Shown here: in pieces, positions 59,801-64,000 of the stretch
Layout of the letters: every line of letters begins with the position of its first letter
How positions within the stretch are numbered: position 1 is the stretch's first letter
Assembly (NCBI GenBank): GCA_008360975.2
Contig: CM039183.1
Span: 43,081,850-43,145,849 of the forward strand
Direction: 5' to 3'
DNA length: 64,000 nucleotides
DNA from: Lichenostomus cassidix
Lineage: Eukaryota > Chordata > Aves > Passeriformes > Meliphagidae
Program-made: the position numbers and the translations under genes
The notes under the pieces: model-generated
What the model saw: only the letters and a program-made list of their open reading frames with translations
The model's database searches: none
What the model was told of the DNA's origin: nothing

Positions 59801-62800
59801 GCCCTTCCTAGTGCTAGGATTAAGGCAGCACCTCAGCCACAAGAAGGAAAATATGAGAACTAAACTCTCTTGCAATGTTTCTGTACTGTACCTTGGATTA
59901 CTCAAAAGAATTTTGCCTGGGCACCTCAAAATTCCAAATACTACCCATATACAAGTCTGATGCCAATTTTTGTTGAGAAGCAAAAATTACCCAGATTCTC
60001 AGCATTTTAACTTCCATTTCATGAGAAAGTTCCTGATGGTGGTCTGTTCCAGGTGCTTTGGAGCAAAGTGTTATAACAAAAATGAAATACAAAACCAACC
60101 AAAAAATCTTCTTAATAAAAACTCTAAGACCAACAAAGAAACTTGGAGTTGAATTAATTATCGGGGGGGCCGGGGGAGGGGAATCTTACTAATGTTGGTT
60201 AGATAACAATTAATCTACACTTCAGTTTCCAAACTGTACACTTCACCTTTTGAAATTTTGAAAGAATTAACTTCCATTTTATTAGCTTGCACTAAAAACC
60301 CACACCTTCTAAAAACTCTGCTAGGCTCCTGGCCTCAATCTCTTTGGAACATACTCAATTGTCTACATTGTTCATTGTGTAGAAAAACACCTTGGTTCTC
60401 AATTTTTTGACTCTGACTCAAGTCAAGTTAAAACAGTGACTATTAGATGCTACAAAGGAAAAGGCACACCAACTCTGCAATACTACATTTGAAGATCGTT
60501 ACTTCCACACAACATAAAGTTTGTGGGAACTTCAGAAGAAGGAGGACTTTAAACACTCTTGTTTATTCATTGGCCAAGTATGAGTACTTTCTTGTATGTT
60601 ATGGAAAAGGACAATTTACAAAGTCAGTTTTGTAAAGGACCCTCTGGGACAGACACATGAAAAGTAACACATTACTGGCTTTTTTTTTAAACTTGTTTTT
60701 AATGATCATAAGTTGCACAACCTGTATCTAGCACAGGTACCTTCTACTAGCCACGGGAAAAAAAACCTAAACAACAAAGCCAAAAGTGAACAAGAAAAGC
60801 ATGTATAGAATAAAGGGCAAGGTGCCTTTGAATCTCTACTCTCAGTGTTCACAGATACACCAGCAGGCAAGAAACTGGCACTCTGGGGAAGAAAGGAAGA
60901 GAAAGTTGAGCCTTCCTCTTCATCCTATTGTTAAAGTCTGTGTAGCTGGGACCATACAATTCAAGCTGTAGCAATCTCCAAGGGTTGAGACACACAGGAT
61001 TGCACAGAGAAACAAAACCTGTAGAAAATATAAACAACCCTGGCTTCCAGAAGTATTTCCTGTGATCTGGAAACTGGGAGTTACATCCAGTCCTCCCAGA
61101 AGAAAGTCAGCAAGAAACACAGAAGTTTTTCTATCCTCATGGTTCTTTTTGTCTATATAAAAATAAGGTACATGAAGGTGTCCAAAGTCCTACACACATA
61201 AATGCAAGTCGAAAACTCTACAAGCTTGCTTATGTAACATTAGGTTTAATTTGTTTAGCTATTTTGTTAAGACTGGGAAAGATGGATGGCCCATAACATA
61301 AAAAAAGTTCCAGGAAGACATTTTAAATACATCAAATAACAAAAATTCAGTCTGAATATAACACTGATCTATTTTTATTACATTTCAGGTATTGGTGTGT
61401 GTGATTAGTTTTCTACCTACAAAAATGCCTGTTTTCATTTTGCATTTCAGGTCAACAAAAAACTCCAACCACAGCATTTCCATCTTTGTAGAAATTCAGC
61501 CACTTCAAATCCATGAAGTTTGGTATAGGGAAGTAGAACATCTAATACAATGCCCCACAAAATTCCTTCATGCCTTTACAGTATTAATGCTAAAAACATT
61601 GTTTAGCATTTAGGATGACAGTGACATTTTTAGAAGCTCTTTAAAGCTGATACAAGTGCATTTTGTACCTCCTGTCAATCTAAGAGGGTAGAAGGGAAAG
61701 GTAATCATGCTAACAGTGCTACTACAGCACCGCTGCTTATAAATACTTACAATTAACTCCTATAAGTGTTCCGTTTTTGTAATTTAAATTATTCCTTGAA
61801 ACATAGCTTACCTCCCAGCAATGACCACATCACCACCTACACCTCTTTTTAGAGTTACGCTTTCTATTCTAAGCAACTCATTACAATCTTCCATGAATCA
61901 TAATAGCAAAATACTAGTTGGAAGAATTTTCCACTAGGATGAGTAAGGAGGAGCAGAGGGAAAAGAATTTGTTCAATTACTATCAGGTAAATTAGGAAAA
62001 CTTAAGAGGAATTAAGTATTTTCTACATATTTTGGTTGTTCTCATAAATAAATAACTAGGAAAACTCTTAACATTTTTTCATGTCATAAATAATGCAAAT
62101 TGACATGAATCAGGATTAAAAACACCCAAACTTAAAAAATAAAAATATAGGATTAGTGAAAAACAAATGCAGCTTCTATCTTTTCATGTACCATTTAATA
62201 CAGCAGCATGGTAAGCATTAAGCCACTGTACTTTTGAGGTATATAAACAAGTATACAGTTACATTTCAAACATACACACATACAAATACACAATTTAGGA
62301 AACTTTAAAAACTGCTATTCTCTAAACATTGCAAAGTTTTCCATTAATTTAGTTCTGTATTTCGAAAGCAGCATTTTAAAATCAGTCTTTAATAATTCTG
62401 AAAATCTTGCAAACCCGTTACAGTACAACTCATCTAGTTCATCTTAAAAATAGCAAATGCAACAAAGTCCAGCAATTAGTCTTTTAGAAAATAAAAGTTT
62501 ACACGGGATACAAATAAAATCACATCCATAGAGAAAAAGCTCTTTAACTGAGTTCAGGTAAACTTGATTTTTCTGTATTCTGCAATTCTGAGTTACAGAA
62601 ATTGCCAATGAAATCCTACTGAAAATATTAAGAACAAAAACATTTTACAAAAGGATCATTCCAGACTCCACTAAAAAAAAAATCGAAAGCCTTAATGAAA
62701 TAAATAAAAAAAAAACCCTACTACCAATGAATCAGAAACCAATACACTAAACTCCAATATTCTGGCCACAAGTTTCAATGGGCCAGAAACAACATTAAGA

Positions 62801-63996
62801 GCTAATGATATTTAGACAGAAGATCAAGACAGCTGATCAACAACAAAATTGCTGGAGTGAACAAGGGAATTACTGGTCAGGCAGCAGATGGTACTAACTA
62901 CAAAAGAAGCCCAACAAAACCCAACACATCCCTGATATGCAGATTGCTGTGAAAGTCTAAGGAGGTGTCATTAACTGCTTTCCCTCTTGTAACAGCTTCT
63001 CTCTTAAGCATCTGTTGCTGGGTTTCAGTGAAGACAAATAGCGTATTAAAAGAGATCTCCTATCTGACCTCTAAGGGCAATTTTTGTGTTCCTTACGCTT
63101 GAAACCATACTGTATGAGGGTTCTGATTGTAAGAATATAGATTGTTAACACACTGGGGATTAATGAGGACCATATTTTGGTTATATTTTCTTTTGTGTGT
63201 GGCTGCTGATAAACACTTGTAAGACTTTGCTGCACACAAACAGGAAAACCTGCCCATTCTATAAAGCAAATGATTTGCACACATTCATTGATTAGATAGC
63301 CCTGAGCATCCCTATTATTTCAATCTCCTACTCTCAAAACACCTGTCTGGATGTCTGCACAAGAAACTCCTGCCAGTACCAGGCCTACTCAACAGCAAGG
63401 CTGTTAACTGGGTGATGCAAGTTACTTCCATCTTTTCCTATGTTACACACCACTGTCCAACAGCAAAAGCTGGAAACCACAAGTCTGCCATACGTTTGTA
63501 CCAAAATCAAGTAGAAGAATACTACTGGCAATGACTGCAGCATTTTTGTATTAAATCAAATAGTCACTGATGCTTTACATGTTCCATTCTCACTTAGCTT
63601 ATATTTAGGCCTGGAACCTGTAAAACTTAAGCTGCCTCTTCTTTTAAAAATAGATCAATGAACTTCAATGGCTTAACCATGACAAAGTTATAAACACATC
63701 AGTCCCTGGAAGATACAAGTCTATTTAACAACAGCATGTCTGATTTAAAGCTCAAATTACAAGAGTAAATTTTTAAAAAAACCATACCATATGTCTTATC
63801 TGATTAGAAACAGCATAACTTACCCTGATTTTTCTTTTTCTTCAGCATCTGCATTTACTGTAGGATTTTCCATTTCTTTAATCTTCTCCTCCTCTTTGTC
63901 TTCCAATTTGGTTTCATCTTCGGTTTTGATTACATGTAAGTCCTTTTCTTGATCAGGCTGAGTAAACACAGAATCTGGCAAATTTTTTTTGTTGCC
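35741..63996 (-). CDS. ARID4B: ARID4B, AT-rich interaction domain protein 4B (C-terminal nine coding exons)
   Basis: ARID4B (RBBP1L1, SAP180) is a chromatin-binding subunit of the SIN3A-HDAC corepressor complex in the nucleus. Minus-strand exons in the window are 63824-63996, 53646-53894, 47060-47144, 46115-46307, 43480-44688, 41517-41627, 38585-38800, 36844-36990 and 35741-35871. They sum to 2514 nt, 837 residues plus stop, in one frame. The N-terminal Tudor, PWWP-like and ARID domains lie beyond the right edge. Present here are an acidic Glu/Asp tract, the chromo-barrel ([20 protein letters not shown] to [11 protein letters not shown], split over two exons), a long Ser/Lys/Glu-rich region ending with Ser-rich patches, the conserved [10 protein letters not shown] motif, and a coiled-coil and basic segment ([19 protein letters not shown], then [14 protein letters not shown]). 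The C terminus is Ser-rich and ends SVECR, as in human. The paralogue ARID4A is less likely, because the C-terminal sequence follows ARID4B closely. Confidence 0.97.
35872..38584 (-). other. ARID4B: Last two ARID4B introns, flanking the coiled-coil exon
   Basis: 35872-36843 and 36991-38584. No recognisable repeat or RNA gene; open frames on the plus strand here are not supported. Confidence 0.75.
36844..36990 (-). CDS. ARID4B: ARID4B coding exon, coiled coil
   Basis: 147 bp encoding [20 protein letters not shown], then [20 protein letters not shown] and RLKKKERE. Heptad spacing suggests a coiled coil, followed by a basic cluster. Acceptor TTACAG|CTGACT, donor GGGAAA|GTAAGT. Confidence 0.96.
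38585..38800 (-). CDS. ARID4B: ARID4B coding exon with YKWSFQM motif
   Basis: 216 bp with [13 protein letters not shown] at the start and [13 protein letters not shown] at the end, the latter identical to human. Acceptor TTCAG|CAAACA, donor AATGT|GTAAGT. Confidence 0.95.
40271..40321 (-). repeat. Near-perfect 51-nt inverted repeat (hairpin)
   Basis: Arms AGGTGTATCTGTTAAAC and GTTTAACAGATATACCT pair at 16 of 17 positions. The inner part also folds (GCTT with AAGC), giving about 23 positions of stem around a 5-nt loop, with two mismatches. It lies in an ARID4B intron and would be in the pre-mRNA. The stem is shorter than the roughly 33-35 bp usual for a primary microRNA, so a palindrome or transposon remnant is as likely. 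Confidence 0.8.
41517..41627 (-). CDS. ARID4B: ARID4B coding exon
   Basis: 111 bp encoding [20 protein letters not shown] and a Lys-rich end. Likely a nuclear localisation stretch. Acceptor TTATAG|TCTGTA, donor AACCA|GTAAGT. Confidence 0.94.
43480..44688 (-). CDS. ARID4B: ARID4B large coding exon
   Basis: 1209 bp, the largest exon. It contains [32 protein letters not shown], the well-conserved [14 protein letters not shown] and [35 protein letters not shown], and [17 protein letters not shown]. It is rich in Ser, Glu and Lys, probably disordered. Acceptor AATTAG|CTTCTG, donor AAAAAG|GTAAAG. The reading frame stays open about 100 bases past the donor, which is intron. Confidence 0.96.
44689..46114 (-). 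other. ARID4B: ARID4B intron with compound microsatellite
   Basis: AT-rich intron carrying the TA/CA compound repeat at 45405-45470; no gene or mobile element recognised. Confidence 0.75.
45405..45470. repeat. Compound (ATCT)n (TA)n (CA)n microsatellite
   Basis: A run of ATCT units passes into TA, then about nine CA units, then more TA-rich bases. Likely length-variable. Confidence 0.85.
46115..46307 (-). CDS. ARID4B: ARID4B coding exon
   Basis: 193 bp with [20 protein letters not shown] near its start and [12 protein letters not shown] at its end. The middle differs from human more than the ends. Acceptor CCTAG|AATAAA, donor ACAAG|GTACTG. Confidence 0.93.
46308..53645 (-). other. ARID4B: ARID4B introns around the 47060 exon
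   Basis: 46308-47059 and 47145-53645. No gene-like ORF with splice context and no clear mobile element. A patch at about 48085-48160 vaguely resembles an old CR1 3' end but is too weak to call. Confidence 0.7.
47060..47144 (-). CDS. ARID4B: ARID4B coding exon, end of chromo-barrel
   Basis: 85 bp encoding [20 protein letters not shown] and [13 protein letters not shown] is the conserved aromatic end of the chromo-barrel. Acceptor TTTAG|GTATGA, donor ATAAAG|GTAGTT. Confidence 0.94.
53646..53894 (-). CDS. ARID4B: ARID4B coding exon, acidic tract and chromo-barrel
   Basis: 249 bp, phase 2 at both ends. It encodes [14 protein letters not shown], eleven Glu, DNNNN, then [19 protein letters not shown] and [19 protein letters not shown]. 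These are most of the MRG-type chromo-barrel strands. Acceptor TCAAG|AGATGA, donor GTGAG|GTAACT. It can be skipped without changing the frame. Confidence 0.95.
55224..55245. repeat. (CA)n microsatellite
   Basis: Eleven AC units, preceded by a degenerate TA/CA-rich stretch from about 55179. Confidence 0.9.
55368..55418. repeat. (CA)n microsatellite, two CG interruptions
   Basis: About 25 AC units with two ACGC interruptions. It lies 122 bp from the previous CA tract. Confidence 0.9.
56447..56470. repeat. (AAAC)n microsatellite
   Basis: Six AAAC units, following an A-rich purine stretch. Confidence 0.9.
56679..56937 (-). mobile_element. Solo LTR, ERVK-like, with 6-bp target duplication
   Basis: A 259-bp element bounded by TGT...ACA. 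In minus-strand sense it begins TGTGGCTAGCACAGG and ends GGCTCAACAACAACA. AATGAC flanks it on both sides (56673-56678 and 56938-56943), a perfect 6-bp target-site duplication as made by class II endogenous retroviruses. In sense, a TATA-like TCTATATAT lies upstream of AATAAA (sense of 56741-56746) and a G/T-rich tail, as in an LTR promoter and poly(A) region. No internal viral genes are present, so it is a solo LTR formed by recombination. It lies in sense orientation within ARID4B. Confidence 0.85.
57866..58003 (-). mobile_element. LTR remnant, ERVL-like (minus orientation)
   Basis: In sense it begins TGTTGTGGTTTAACCCAGC and ends CTATCCCAGCCAAAACCTGG and ACA. Both ends resemble common avian LTRs (TGGTTTAACCC at the start, the complement of TTTTGGCTGGGATAGAG at the end). 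At 138 bp it is short and probably internally deleted. Flanks CCTCT and CCTTT could be a 5-bp target duplication with one change. Confidence 0.6.
63824..63996 (-). CDS. ARID4B: ARID4B coding exon (acidic linker), at window edge
   Basis: 173 bp. The last four bases of the window supply the acceptor (CTAG on the minus strand) and the exon starts [20 protein letters not shown]. It ends [11 protein letters not shown] in phase 2 with donor GG|GTAAGT. The TAG of the acceptor is in frame, which supports the boundary. Confidence 0.9.
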
Positions 63997-64000
63997 CTAG

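Larger units (their letters stand above)
53895..63823 (-). other. ARID4B: Large ARID4B intron
   Basis: A 9.9-kb intron holding two CA repeats, an (AAAC)n tract, the intact solo LTR at 56679 and the LTR remnant at 57866. The rest is AT-rich; the stretch 59425-59460 is almost pure A/T with short inverted repeats. Confidence 0.8.

Overview
This is about 64 kb of vertebrate nuclear DNA, almost certainly from a bird and plausibly a songbird. The evidence is three intron-rich orthologues of known vertebrate genes with GT/AG splice sites, CpG-island promoters, several CR1 LINE fragments of the avian type, and a solo LTR with a 6-bp target-site duplication of the kind left by class II (ERVK-like) endogenous retroviruses. 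The songbird assignment is only an inference from the LTR content.

All three genes lie on the minus strand, so they are transcribed from right to left. From the right they are ARID4B (the last nine coding exons, stop at 35741, probable poly(A) signal at 34123), RBM34 (complete, ten coding exons, 31846 to 25585) and TOMM20 (complete, five coding exons, 24540 to 16756). This order and orientation match human chromosome 1q42 as I recall it, so the block is conserved synteny. Joined exons keep an open frame throughout: TOMM20 gives 146 codons plus stop, RBM34 422 plus stop, and the ARID4B part 837 plus stop.

Layout. 1-11371: no gene recognised; microsatellites and a modest CpG-enriched patch. 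11372-16755: TOMM20 3' untranslated and downstream sequence with several candidate poly(A) signals. 16756-24540: TOMM20. 24541-25584: a 1.04-kb gap holding the TOMM20 CpG island, a (CCGCT)n tract, a G-rich heptamer repeat and a CR1 fragment. 25585-31846: RBM34, with a small CR1 piece in an intron. 31600-32000: RBM34 CpG island with an ETS/CRE-like composite site. 32025-34104: spacer with a CR1 3' end. 34105-63996: ARID4B, whose introns contain microsatellites, a near-perfect 51-nt inverted repeat, an intact solo LTR (56679-56937) and a shorter LTR remnant (57866-58003).

The genes are neighbours, not an operon. TOMM20 is a mitochondrial outer-membrane import receptor, RBM34 a nucleolar-type protein with two RRMs, and ARID4B a chromatin regulator of the SIN3-HDAC corepressor. 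I found no bacterial, phage, CRISPR or toxin system, and nothing that amounts to a clearly new biological system. The most unusual items are the repeats packed around the TOMM20 promoter, the solo LTR with a perfect duplication, the intronic hairpin, and a frame-preserving exon in ARID4B that carries the acidic tract and most of the chromo-barrel.
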